A stretch of DNA of 29,258 nucleotides. Source: Clostridia bacterium (GTDB taxonomy: Bacteria > Bacillota > Clostridia > Oscillospirales > UBA644). The stretch spans positions 1 through 29,258 of the forward strand of contig WHHJ01000020.1 of assembly GCA_014872655.1 (NCBI GenBank), given 5' to 3'. The position numbers were made by a program, and so were the translations under genes. Below the pieces are notes generated by a model that saw only the letters and a program-made list of their open reading frames with translations, had not been told where the DNA came from and searched no databases. This document shows, one piece after another, positions 22,709-29,258 of the stretch (its first letter is position 1; each line of letters starts with the position of its first letter).

Positions 22709-24250
22709 CTAATGCCAGTACTTTTTATCTAAACTTCTGAAAAATACGGCTTCGGAAATATCCGGAGCTTCTATCGTTTCCCGGTCGGCCAAGTCGGCAA
22801 TGGTACGGGCCAACTTAATAATTTTATCATGCGCCCGCATAGACAAAGACAACTTTTCGAAAACCTGAAGTAACCGCTCATAAGCTTCCGAAGACATTTC
22901 CCCTTTTATCTGCTGTACCTGGGCCGCGGTCATATTTGCGTTGCACGTCGTTTTTGTTCCTGCAAACCGCTGCTGCTGCCGCAGCCGGGCACGGTTGACG
23001 CGAAGTTTGATTTCCGCACTGCTTTCTGCTTTTTGAAAAGTATTCAGTTCTCCAACAGATACAGCAGGCAATTCGGCTTGAATGTCTATCCGGTCCAACA
23101 GCGGGCCAGAAATACGACCTCGATATTTATCAATTTGTGTTTTAGTACAAGTACATTTCTGCGTCGGATGTCCAAACCTGCCGCACGGACAAGGATTCAT
23201 CGCACAAACCAACATAAAAGACGCCGGATACGTCACAGACCCTTTCACACGACTGACGGTAACACAACGATCCTCTAACGGCTGCCGCAAACTATCCAGC
23301 ACCCGCGGAGAAAATTCTGCAATTTCGTCTAAAAACAAAACTCCGTTATGCGCCAAAGAAATTAAGCCCGGCTTAGGGATAACGCCGCCTCCGGTCAACG
23401 CGGCAACCGAGACGCTTTGATTGGTTTTCATAAACGGTCGATGCGTTACCAGCGGATGCGCTGCAGTTAGTTTTCCGCAAACCGAATAGATCTTACTGCT
23501 CTCGATTTTTTCTTCAACAGACAAATCCGGAAGAATGGTCGGCAACGCTTTAGCCAGCATACTTTTTCCTGCTCCCGGAGGGCCGATGAAAAGCATGTTA
23601 TGTCCTCCCGCCGCAGCAATCTCACACGCACGCCGCGCGCTTTGCTGTCCGATAATCTGCGAGAAATCCACATCCGGAACATCTTCCCGGATCGAATGAG
23701 AAAAATCAGGCTTTGGTGCGGCTTTGATAGGCTCTTGCCCGGACAAGTGATCCGTCAACTGACGTAAACTTTCTACTCCGAATACTTCAATCCCATCAAC
23801 GGTAGCGGCCTCTGAGACATTCTCCTGCGGAACATAAATCTGTTGAAAACCCAACTGCTTAGCGGCTAAAGCGGAGGCAAAAATACCGTTACTGCCGCGA
23901 ATCGTACCGGAAAGAGAAACTTCGCCCAAAAAAGCGGCTTCTCTTGGCGGAGTTTGAATTTGACCGGAAGCGCTCAACATGCCCAAAACCATGGCCAAAT
24001 CATAGACAGAGCCTTCTTTTCGCACATCTGCCGGAGCGAGATTGATGACAACAGAAGCATGATACAACCGAAATCCGGCATTCAACAATGCGGCTTTGAT
24101 TCGTTCTGCCGCTTCGCGCACCGATGCGTCCGGCAGCCCGACAATATGGACCGAAAACTGATCTGATTTATGAATATCTGTTTCGACATCAATTAAAAAT
24201 CCGTCAATTCCCCAAAGCCCGATACTTCGAACAACTGAAACCATCCGCAT
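22709..24250 (-). CDS. comM: YifB/ComM family Mg-chelatase-like AAA+ ATPase
   Basis: A 513-residue AAA+ protein of the YifB/ComM family. In naturally transforming bacteria ComM is a hexameric helicase that helps branch migration of incoming DNA; elsewhere the role is unclear. The N-terminal Lon-like substrate-domain fold (GFLIDVETDI..., IVGLPDASVREAAERI) spans about 1-170. Walker A GPPGAGKS is at 223-230. A cysteine cluster CPCGRFGHPTQKCTC follows the Walker B region, and the C terminus ends normally with SLDKKYWH. The ATG at 24250 has AAGGA 10 bases upstream; ATG 24244 is the alternative. The open frame continues 128 codons further upstream through the secA promoter, which I treat as chance. 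The TAG stop leads straight into the atpC-like remnant. Confidence 0.93.
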   Translation of the reverse strand: MRMVSVVRSIGLWGIDGFLIDVETDIHKSDQFSVHIVGLPDASVREAAERIKAALLNAGFRLYHASVVINLAPADVRKEGSVYDLAMVLGMLSASGQIQTPPREAAFLGEVSLSGTIRGSNGIFASALAAKQLGFQQIYVPQENVSEAATVDGIEVFGVESLRQLTDHLSGQEPIKAAPKPDFSHSIREDVPDVDFSQIIGQQSARRACEIAAAGGHNMLFIGPPGAGKSMLAKALPTILPDLSVEEKIESSKIYSVCGKLTAAHPLVTHRPFMKTNQSVSVAALTGGGVIPKPGLISLAHNGVLFLDEIAEFSPRVLDSLRQPLEDRCVTVSRVKGSVTYPASFMLVCAMNPCPCGRFGHPTQKCTCTKTQIDKYRGRISGPLLDRIDIQAELPAVSVGELNTFQKAESSAEIKLRVNRARLRQQQRFAGTKTTCNANMTAAQVQQIKGEMSSEAYERLLQVFEKLSLSMRAHDKIIKLARTIADLADRETIEAPDISEAVFFRSLDKKYWH

Positions 24251-24315
24251 CAACCCCTTTTCCTTTATTTTACAATAAAAAGACATTTTTTTCAATAGAT
24301 AATTTAAAAAAGGGT

Positions 24316-24345
24316 ATGGATTTTTTATAGTAATTATGATATAAT
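24316..24345 (+). promoter_or_regulatory. Promoter of secA
   Basis: An extended -10 TGATATAAT (TATAAT at 24340-24345) is clear. The -35 region near 24316-24322 (TGGATT) is weak. The secA start is 53 bases downstream. Confidence 0.5.
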
Positions 24346-24398
24346 GTAGAGGTTGAAAAAAATTGGCTTTCATTTTCAAATATACGGAGGAACCATAC

Positions 24399-27170
24399 AT
24401 GGGATTGTTTGAAAAAGTTTTCGGGACGCACAGCTCCAGAGAACTGAAAAAAATCACACCGGTTTTACAAAAAATTGTCGCACTGGAAGAAGAGTATAAA
24501 AAGCTGACAGATGAACAGTTAAAAGCAAAAACGCCCGAATTCAAAAAGCGTTTGGCCGAAGGCGAAACATTGGACGATATTTTGCCCGAAGCTTTTGCAA
24601 CCGTTCGGGAAGCTTCTGACCGTGTGCTGGGCATGCGGCATTTCGAATGCCAGTTGGTTGGCGGTATTATTCTGCACCAGGGCCGTATTGCGGAAATGAA
24701 AACAGGAGAAGGAAAAACGCTTGTTGCTACGCTTCCGTCTTATTTGAATGCACTGACGGGGAAAGGCGTTCATGTGGTCACGGTCAACGACTATCTGGCG
24801 CAACGTGACAGTGAATGGATGGGAAAAATCCATAAGTTCTTAGGGCTGTCTGTTGGCTTGATTGTACATGATATTCCCAACGCAGAGCGTAAAAAAGCGT
24901 ATGCTGCAGATATCACATACGGAACCAACAACGAGTTTGGTTTTGACTATCTGCGCGACAACATGGTTTTATATAAAAAAGATATGGTTCAACGCGGGCA
25001 TTACTTTGCCATCGTCGACGAAGTAGACTCGATTTTAATTGATGAAGCCAGAACCCCGTTAATCATCTCCGGCCATGGGGATGAATCGGACGAAATGTAT
25101 ATCAAGGCAGACAATTTTGTAAAATATCTAAAGCCTCTTGTAATCAAAGAAATGGATACCAAAGAGACTTATGAAGATGCCGAAGAAGATTATATCGTCG
25201 ATGAAAAAAATAAAAATGCAGTTTTAACCGCAAAAGGTGTAGAAAAAACACAGCGCGCCTTTGGGGTTGAAAATCTGGCCGATATTGAAAACGTAGAGTT
25301 ACAGCACTATATCAATCAGGCGCTGAAAGCTCACGGGACCATGCATCGAGACGTAGACTACGTGGTAAAAGACGGTGAAGTTATTATCGTTGACGAATTC
25401 ACAGGCCGTCTGATGTTTGGCAGACGCTACTCCAACGGACTGCATCAGGCCATTGAAGCAAAAGAAAACGTTAAAATCGAAAATGAATCTAAAACCCTGG
25501 CGACGATTACATTCCAAAATCTATTCCGAATCTATGATAAATTGTCCGGTATGACCGGAACAGCACTGACGGAAGAAGAAGAATTTAAAGAAATCTATAA
25601 CATGGACGTTGTTGAGATTCCGACCAACAAGCCCATGATTCGAAAAGATTATAACGATAAAATCTTTAAAACCGAACACGGCAAATTCGAAGCGGTTATT
25701 GAACGGATTAAGCAAGCTCAACAGGTTGGGCAGCCGGTTTTGGTAGGTACGATCACCATTGAAAAATCCGAAACTCTCAGCAGAATGCTGAAAAAGGAAA
25801 ATATTCCGCATAAAGTTTTAAATGCAAAATTCCACGAAAAAGAAGCCGCGATCATCGCACAAGCCGGTAAGAAAGGCGCGGTCACCATTGCAACCAACAT
25901 GGCCGGCCGTGGAACGGATATTCTGCTTGGCGGTAATGCAGAGTATATGGCAAAGCAGCAAATGGAAAAAGAAGGCTTTGACCATGACGATATTGTATGG
26001 GCAACCAGCTTTGTGGAAAGCGATGATGAAAAAATTCAAACAGCCAAAGCTCGGTATCAGGAGTTGTATCAAAAATTCAAGGAAGAAACAACCCAGGAAG
26101 CCGAAGAAGTCAAACAAGCCGGCGGCCTTTGTATTCTGGGTACCGAGCGGCATGAAAGCCGCCGTATCGACAACCAGTTGCGCGGCCGTGCCGGACGACA
26201 AGGCGATATTGGAGAAAGTTGTTTTTACATTTCGCTGGAAGATGACCTGATGCGCTTATTTGGCGGAGACCGCATTGATGCGATTTCTAACGCCTTTAAA
26301 ATGCCGGAAGATCAGCCAATCGAGGCCAAAATATTAACAAGCACGATTGAAAACGCACAGAAAAAAGTAGAAAGCAACAACTTTGCCAGAAGAAAAAGAA
26401 CACTGGAATATGACGACGTTATCAACCAGCAACGCCAGTTAATCTACAGCCAAAGACAAATGGTCTTGGACGGCAAAGATCTTAAAGATTATATTTCTAA
26501 AATGGCCGAAAGCGTTGTTGAAAACGCTTGTACTCGATTCTTGAACAGCGAAGATCCTCAAACCTGGAACCTGCAAGGGTTTAAAGAAGAATTTCCCGGC
26601 CAGCTGCTTGTTCCGGAACTGGAGCAAATGTCGGAGGAAGAACTGAAAAAACTCACGCAAAAACAAGTGGAAGAACTGCTGTTGGAAAAAGTACAGGCAG
26701 CCTATGAAATGAGCGAACAGGCAAATACGCCGGAAAAAATGCGGGAGCTGGAACGCATTTTGTTATTGCGCAGCGTAGACACGCACTGGATGGATCATAT
26801 TGACGCGATGGACGAATTACGTCAGGGCGTTTCACTCAGATCCTACAGCAACCGCGACCCGATTGTGGAATACAAGTTTGAAAGCGCCGAAATGTTTGAT
26901 GAAATGATCGAGACGATTAAATCTGAAACGGTTATGAACGTTTTGCGGGTTCGAATCGTCAACAAACAACAGGACATTAAACGCTCTGCCGTTGCGAAAA
27001 TTGCATCGGAAGGAACCGCTGAAAGCCGCGCAGCAACAACAGAAAAAGCACGTCCCTATGTAAAACGTGCAGATCAAAAAGTAGGAAGAAACGATCCGTG
27101 TCCATGTGGCAGCGGAAAGAAATATAAAAAATGCTGCGGACGTGAAGCCGGCGACGAGGAAGATGAATAA
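24399..27170 (+). CDS. secA: Preprotein translocase ATPase SecA
   Basis: A 923-residue motor that pushes secretory preproteins through SecYEG. Walker A MKTGEGKT lies at 100-107 and the DEAD-like Walker B reads IVDEVDSILIDEARTPLIISG, a SecA signature. The second nucleotide-binding domain carries NMAGRGTDILLGG and QLRGRAGRQGD. The helical scaffold and wing domains follow. The C terminus has an intact zinc-binding SEC-C motif, CPCGSGKKYKKCC, which binds SecB or ribosomes in characterised SecAs, and ends in an acidic GDEEDE tail. The ATG at 24399 has CGGAGG 8 bases upstream; an earlier in-frame TTG is rejected. The length is somewhat longer than B. subtilis SecA (841) and similar to other clostridial SecAs. 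It is monocistronic. Confidence 0.97.
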   Translation: MGLFEKVFGTHSSRELKKITPVLQKIVALEEEYKKLTDEQLKAKTPEFKKRLAEGETLDDILPEAFATVREASDRVLGMRHFECQLVGGIILHQGRIAEMKTGEGKTLVATLPSYLNALTGKGVHVVTVNDYLAQRDSEWMGKIHKFLGLSVGLIVHDIPNAERKKAYAADITYGTNNEFGFDYLRDNMVLYKKDMVQRGHYFAIVDEVDSILIDEARTPLIISGHGDESDEMYIKADNFVKYLKPLVIKEMDTKETYEDAEEDYIVDEKNKNAVLTAKGVEKTQRAFGVENLADIENVELQHYINQALKAHGTMHRDVDYVVKDGEVIIVDEFTGRLMFGRRYSNGLHQAIEAKENVKIENESKTLATITFQNLFRIYDKLSGMTGTALTEEEEFKEIYNMDVVEIPTNKPMIRKDYNDKIFKTEHGKFEAVIERIKQAQQVGQPVLVGTITIEKSETLSRMLKKENIPHKVLNAKFHEKEAAIIAQAGKKGAVTIATNMAGRGTDILLGGNAEYMAKQQMEKEGFDHDDIVWATSFVESDDEKIQTAKARYQELYQKFKEETTQEAEEVKQAGGLCILGTERHESRRIDNQLRGRAGRQGDIGESCFYISLEDDLMRLFGGDRIDAISNAFKMPEDQPIEAKILTSTIENAQKKVESNNFARRKRTLEYDDVINQQRQLIYSQRQMVLDGKDLKDYISKMAESVVENACTRFLNSEDPQTWNLQGFKEEFPGQLLVPELEQMSEEELKKLTQKQVEELLLEKVQAAYEMSEQANTPEKMRELERILLLRSVDTHWMDHIDAMDELRQGVSLRSYSNRDPIVEYKFESAEMFDEMIETIKSETVMNVLRVRIVNKQQDIKRSAVAKIASEGTAESRAATTEKARPYVKRADQKVGRNDPCPCGSGKKYKKCCGREAGDEEDE

Positions 27171-27204
27171 AAAAAAGAGAACCGATATCGGTTCTCTTTT
27201 TTTT
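27171..27204. terminator. Bidirectional terminator between secA and ispF
   Basis: A perfect palindrome (arm AAAAAAAGAGAACCGAT, centre 27186/27187) is flanked by A and T runs. It serves convergent secA and ispF transcripts, starts right after the secA stop codon and ends 12 bases before the ispF stop. Confidence 0.92.
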
Positions 27205-27215
27205 ACAGCTAATGA

Positions 27216-27710
27216 TTATGCATAATTCCCGGGAAGGGCTCCGCCATCCAACAGACAAACCGCCTCGGCTTTCATACCTTCTCCACGTCCGGTAAAACCA
27301 AGCCCTTCCTCCGTCTTTGCTTTAATGTTAATTGCCGAAGGATGAATTTCCAAAGCCTCTGCCAAACAAGCCTTCATTTGCTCCGCATAAGGCATCACCT
27401 TAGGTTGTTCACAAATAACCACACTGTCTATATTTACAATCGAATATCCTTCGGTTTTCATCACCATAAAAACTCGCCGTAATAACTCAATCGAAGAAAT
27501 ATTCTGATACGTATCATCTGTATCCGGAAACAAAGTTCCGATATCTCGATTTCCGGAAGCCCCTAATAAAGCATCAATAATGGCATGCGTTAAAACATCT
27601 GCATCAGAATGCCCGTCAAGGCCTTTCTCGTAGGGAATTTCTACCCCGCCCAAAATCAATTTGCGCCCCTCCGCAAACCGATGAACATCATATCCGATTC
27701 CTACTCTCAC
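27216..27710 (-). CDS. ispF: 2-C-methyl-D-erythritol 2,4-cyclodiphosphate synthase
   Basis: A 164-residue enzyme of the non-mevalonate (MEP) isoprenoid pathway. It cyclises 4-diphosphocytidyl-methylerythritol 2-phosphate and releases CMP. The metal-binding residues D8, H10 (in GYDVHRF) and H42 are present, as are LDGHSDADVLTHAIIDALLGA and the C-terminal TEEGLGFTGRGEG motif. Length fits the usual 155-165, and no IspD domain is fused. The start is GTG, with AGGAGG 7 bases upstream. It follows the rpsF-ssb-rpsR operon on the same strand but is separated from it by a terminator, so it probably has its own promoter, which I could not identify with confidence. Its presence indicates that UppP's lipid substrate is made through the MEP route. 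Confidence 0.96.
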   Translation of the reverse strand: MRVGIGYDVHRFAEGRKLILGGVEIPYEKGLDGHSDADVLTHAIIDALLGASGNRDIGTLFPDTDDTYQNISSIELLRRVFMVMKTEGYSIVNIDSVVICEQPKVMPYAEQMKACLAEALEIHPSAINIKAKTEEGLGFTGRGEGMKAEAVCLLDGGALPGNYA

Positions 27711-27781
27711 AATACAACCTCCTGCCTCTTTTGTTAAAATATATTTTATCCGTTTCTGGAGGGGATAAACACATCCATGTA

Positions 27782-27812
27782 AAAAAGACCATGCTTAACA
27801 CATGGTCTTTTT
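27782..27812 (-). terminator. Terminator of the rpsF-ssb-rpsR operon
   Basis: A 12-bp stem with arms AAAAAGACCATG (27782-27793) and CATGGTCTTTTT (27801-27812) has a 7-base loop. On the minus strand the hairpin ends in CTTTTTT. It lies 3 bases past the rpsR stop. Confidence 0.9.
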
Positions 27813-27814
27813 GA

Positions 27815-28129
27815 TTATTCACTAACGTACGGTAAAATGGCAATCTGTCTTGCACGTTTAATCGCAAGCGTTAACTCTCTTTGATGCATTGCACAAGTAC
27901 AAGTTACGCGGCGGGGCAAAATCTTACCTCTCTCGCTCAAAAACTTACGCAATTTTGCGGCATCTTTATAATCTATCACTGCGGATTTATCGGCACAGAA
28001 CTGACAAACCTTTTTCTTCGGTCTTCTTCTGTATCCATCCGTTCTTTCTGCTCTTTCCGGTCTTTCAGGTCTTTCGGTTCTTTCTTCACGTTCAACCTTT
28101 TCAACCGTTTCAACAGTCTTTTCTTCCAT
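27815..28129 (-). CDS. rpsR: Small ribosomal subunit protein bS18
   Basis: A 104-residue ribosomal protein S18, which sits on the 30S platform and pairs with S6. The conserved core runs from about residue 38 (KKKVCQFCADK) through KLRKFLSERGKILPRRVT to the end. Cysteines C42, C45, C77 and C79 plus H82 suggest the zinc-binding C+ form. The first 37 residues are an unusual extension: acidic, then a run of ER/PER repeats (TERPERPERAERTDG), then a basic stretch. B. subtilis S18 is 79 residues. The start ATG has GGAGA 10 bases upstream, and no internal ATG could replace it, so the extension appears real. It is last in the rpsF-ssb-rpsR operon. Confidence 0.96.
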   Translation of the reverse strand: MEEKTVETVEKVEREERTERPERPERAERTDGYRRRPKKKVCQFCADKSAVIDYKDAAKLRKFLSERGKILPRRVTCTCAMHQRELTLAIKRARQIAILPYVSE

Positions 28130-28189
28130 GTCAAAAAATCTCCTTTCTTACCCGGAAATCCGGGGAATTACCAGGCAACCCGGGAACTA

Positions 28190-28630
28190 TTAAAACGGCA
28201 GATCTTCGTCCTCGACATCTTTGATATCCTCAAACGCATCACTCGTCGACGCATTTGAAAAGGCTACAGGCTCATTCCTGCGCTCTTCCGGCATCACTGA
28301 AGATGAGGAACCCTCTCCGCCACGCTTCTCTCCGAATTGCACTTCTTCCACAACAACTTTTGTGGAACGCTGCCGTTTTCCGTCTTTATCGGTCCAGTTA
28401 TCAACCTGAATGGAACCAAACGCAATAATGGCAGAGCCTTTTCTGAAATACTTCGAAATAAACTCCGCAGTTTGACGGAATGCAACACAATCGATAAAGT
28501 CCGTTTCATCTCTTTTAATCCGCCGGCTGATCGCTATCGTAAAACGAATGACCGACACGCCCGTCGGACTGGTTTTCAATTCTGGATCCGCGGTTAAACG
28601 CCCCATCAAAAAAACTTTATTGATATTCAT
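28190..28630 (-). CDS. ssb: Single-stranded DNA-binding protein
   Basis: A 146-residue SSB. The N-terminal OB fold spans about residues 1-105 (MNINKVFLMGRLTADPELK, then DFIDCVAFRQTAEFI). A serine-rich linker follows, and the acidic C-terminal tip ends DEDLPF, the docking site for SSB partners such as PriA, RecO and other helicases. It lies between rpsF and rpsR, the standard Firmicutes order in which S6 and S18 bracket SSB. The ATG has TAGGAG upstream. The 60-base gap to rpsR is rich in short CCCGG repeats that could fold into a weak hairpin (CCCGGAAATCCGGG), which might tune the rpsR level. Confidence 0.97.
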   Translation of the reverse strand: MNINKVFLMGRLTADPELKTSPTGVSVIRFTIAISRRIKRDETDFIDCVAFRQTAEFISKYFRKGSAIIAFGSIQVDNWTDKDGKRQRSTKVVVEEVQFGEKRGGEGSSSSVMPEERRNEPVAFSNASTSDAFEDIKDVEDEDLPF

Positions 28631-28661
28631 TTTTCGGACTCCTATCTAAAATACACATTCT

Positions 28662-28952
28662 TTATTTTTTTACAATAATAGAACGCAACAGGCCTGTCGT
28701 GATATGATATACACGATTCAGCTCAGCAGGCAACTCTGCGGAAGATTGGAAGTTCACCAAAACATAGTAGCCTTCCGTTTCGTAGTTGATCGGGTATGCA
28801 AGTCTTCTCTTGCCCCAGACATCAACACTCTCCACTGTGCCGCCGTTTTCTGTAATGAGCTGTTTAAACTTTTCGGTCGTCGCCTCAAGCGCCGCATCGT
28901 CAAGTGTCTTTGTGCTCAGAACAAAAATCGTTTCATACTGATTCAAAACCAT
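28662..28952 (-). CDS. rpsF: Small ribosomal subunit protein bS6
   Basis: A 96-residue ribosomal protein S6, partner of S18 on the 30S platform. The family sequence is clear: NQYETIFVLSTKTLDD at the start, VWGKRRLAYPINYETEGYYVLVNF in the centre, and LNRVYHITTGLLRSIIVKK at the end. ATG 28952 is chosen because AAAGGAGG lies exactly 8 bases upstream; an in-frame GTG 9 bases earlier overlaps that site and is rejected. It is the first gene of the operon, with a consensus promoter and a structured leader of about 100 bases that may bind the S6:S18 complex for autogenous control. Confidence 0.97.
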   Translation of the reverse strand: MVLNQYETIFVLSTKTLDDAALEATTEKFKQLITENGGTVESVDVWGKRRLAYPINYETEGYYVLVNFQSSAELPAELNRVYHITTGLLRSIIVKK

Positions 28953-28970
28953 TACGTGCACCTCCTTTCG

Positions 28971-29020
28971 GACATTCGGAAAATACGCGAGCGTATTTTC
29001 AAGGCGGTATAAAACCTTAC
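28971..29020 (-). promoter_or_regulatory. Candidate S6:S18-binding leader element
   Basis: In the rpsF leader a 9-bp hairpin (arms GAAAATACG and CGTATTTTC, 28979-29000) adjoins a segment reading TATACCGCC on the minus strand, with short AAGG/CCTT pairing around it (29001-29018). Autogenous rpsF leaders in bacteria present an unpaired CCG to the S6:S18 complex. The position and the ACCG fit this, but I judged the fold by eye. Confidence 0.42.
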
Positions 29021-29062
29021 TGAAAAAATAAAAGACTTCTCTTATTCTTTCAATTCTTTCTA

Positions 29063-29091
29063 ATTATATAGCAAATTTTTGAATTTGTCAA
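29063..29091 (-). promoter_or_regulatory. Promoter of rpsF-ssb-rpsR
   Basis: Consensus TTGACA (29091-29086) and TATAAT (29068-29063) on the minus strand are separated by 17 bases. This is one of the strongest promoters in the window, as expected for ribosomal protein genes. Confidence 0.88.
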
Positions 29092-29120
29092 GAGGGGAAT
29101 CGTTTTTCCTTCTTTTTTGC

Positions 29121-29149
29121 TTGATTTTCGGACACAAGTGTAGTATAAT
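29121..29149 (+). promoter_or_regulatory. Promoter of ychF
   Basis: TTGATT (29121-29126) and TATAAT (29144-29149) are separated by 17 bases. The ychF start is 46 bases downstream. It diverges from the rpsF promoter. Confidence 0.75.
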
Positions 29150-29194
29150 AGGGATAAGTATGTTAATAAAAACACAAATGGGAGAGAGCCTTTC

Positions 29195-29258
29195 ATGAAA
29201 CTGGGAATTGTCGGATTACCAAACGTGGGGAAAAGTACACTTTTCAACGCGATTACCA
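29195..29258 (+). CDS. ychF: Ribosome-associated ATPase YchF/OLA1 (5' end only)
   Basis: The first 21 codons of a gene cut by the window edge. The visible start MKLGIVGLPNVGKSTLFNAI is the exact N-terminal pattern of YchF, an Obg-family P-loop protein that prefers ATP to GTP and associates with ribosomes. The G1 motif GLPNVGKST is at residues 7-15. Obg, Der and Era have different lead-in residues, but with so little sequence another Obg-like GTPase cannot be fully excluded. The ATG has GGGAGAG 8 bases upstream. Its divergent pairing with rpsF-ssb-rpsR agrees with a translation-related role. Confidence 0.88.
   Translation, partial: MKLGIVGLPNVGKSTLFNAIT

Noticed and set aside
24251..24634. 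128-codon upstream extension of the comM frame
   Set aside because: It crosses the secA promoter and 5' coding region on the opposite strand and is not seen in the family; the ATG near 24250 gives the normal ComM length.
28141..28189. CCCGG-rich spacer between ssb and rpsR as a repeat element or terminator
   Set aside because: The repeats are short and imperfect and there is no T run; a weak hairpin is possible but was noted only under ssb.
29190..29200. TTTCATGAAA near the ychF start as a third parS site
   Set aside because: It lacks the central CG and the outer bases of parS; the match comes from the start codon context.
1..29258. CRISPR arrays, tRNA or rRNA genes, insertion sequences, prophage
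   Set aside because: No spaced direct repeats, cloverleaf sequences, transposase or phage genes were seen on either strand.

Overview
The window looks like chromosomal DNA of a low-to-moderate G+C Gram-positive bacterium, most likely a gut-type member of the Clostridia (Ruminococcaceae/Oscillospiraceae-like). The taxonomic guess is an inference. It rests on strong AGGAGG-type ribosome binding sites, TTG and GTG starts, sigma-A-like promoters with 17-base spacers, a tRNA-Trp T-box leader, spoVG, recD2, a C+ type ribosomal protein S18 and the gene order parA-parB-serS. Two perfect parS sites beside parAB place the window near the replication origin. I found no rRNA, tRNA, CRISPR array, insertion sequence or phage gene; this is mostly core genome.

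Layout. (1) 65-5228, minus strand: a likely operon uppP - ftsK/spoIIIE - ygiQ. (2) 5425-5772, plus: spoVG, ending at a terminator it shares head-on with the next block. (3) 5981-10086, minus: asnS - aspartate aminotransferase - purB, three genes linked by aspartate and asparagine chemistry. (4) 10229-11620: a YcxB-like membrane protein (minus) and a CmpB-type membrane protein (plus), fired from back-to-back divergent promoters. (5) 11734-14708, plus: recD2 - comF, overlapping by 4 bases. (6) 14785-17190, plus: a complete tryptophan T-box transcription unit (promoter, TGG specifier, antiterminator, terminator) driving only trpB and a trpA-like gene. (7) 17258-19287, minus: a sodium:solute symporter and a small unknown membrane-anchored protein. 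(8) 18914-22443: two parS sites, then parA - parB - serS (plus). (9) 22544-24250, minus: comM, followed directly after its stop codon by a 54-codon in-frame remnant that resembles the end of the ATP synthase epsilon subunit. (10) 24399-27170, plus: secA. (11) 27216-28952, minus: rpsF - ssb - rpsR, with a strong promoter and structured leader, and then ispF. (12) 29195 to the end, plus: the start of ychF.

The most unusual item is the trpA-like gene. It sits directly behind an intact trpB under a Trp-specific T-box, yet in my hand alignment it lacks key catalytic and phosphate-binding residues of TrpA. No other trp biosynthesis gene is in the window. This suggests a tryptophan-starvation-controlled TrpB that may use free indole, with the alpha subunit kept as a structural or allosteric partner. 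Other items worth a second look are the epsilon-subunit remnant behind comM, a 38-bp perfect palindrome built around one parS site, a second parS just upstream of the parA promoter, an archaeal-flavoured SerRS sequence, and a charged repeat extension on ribosomal protein S18.
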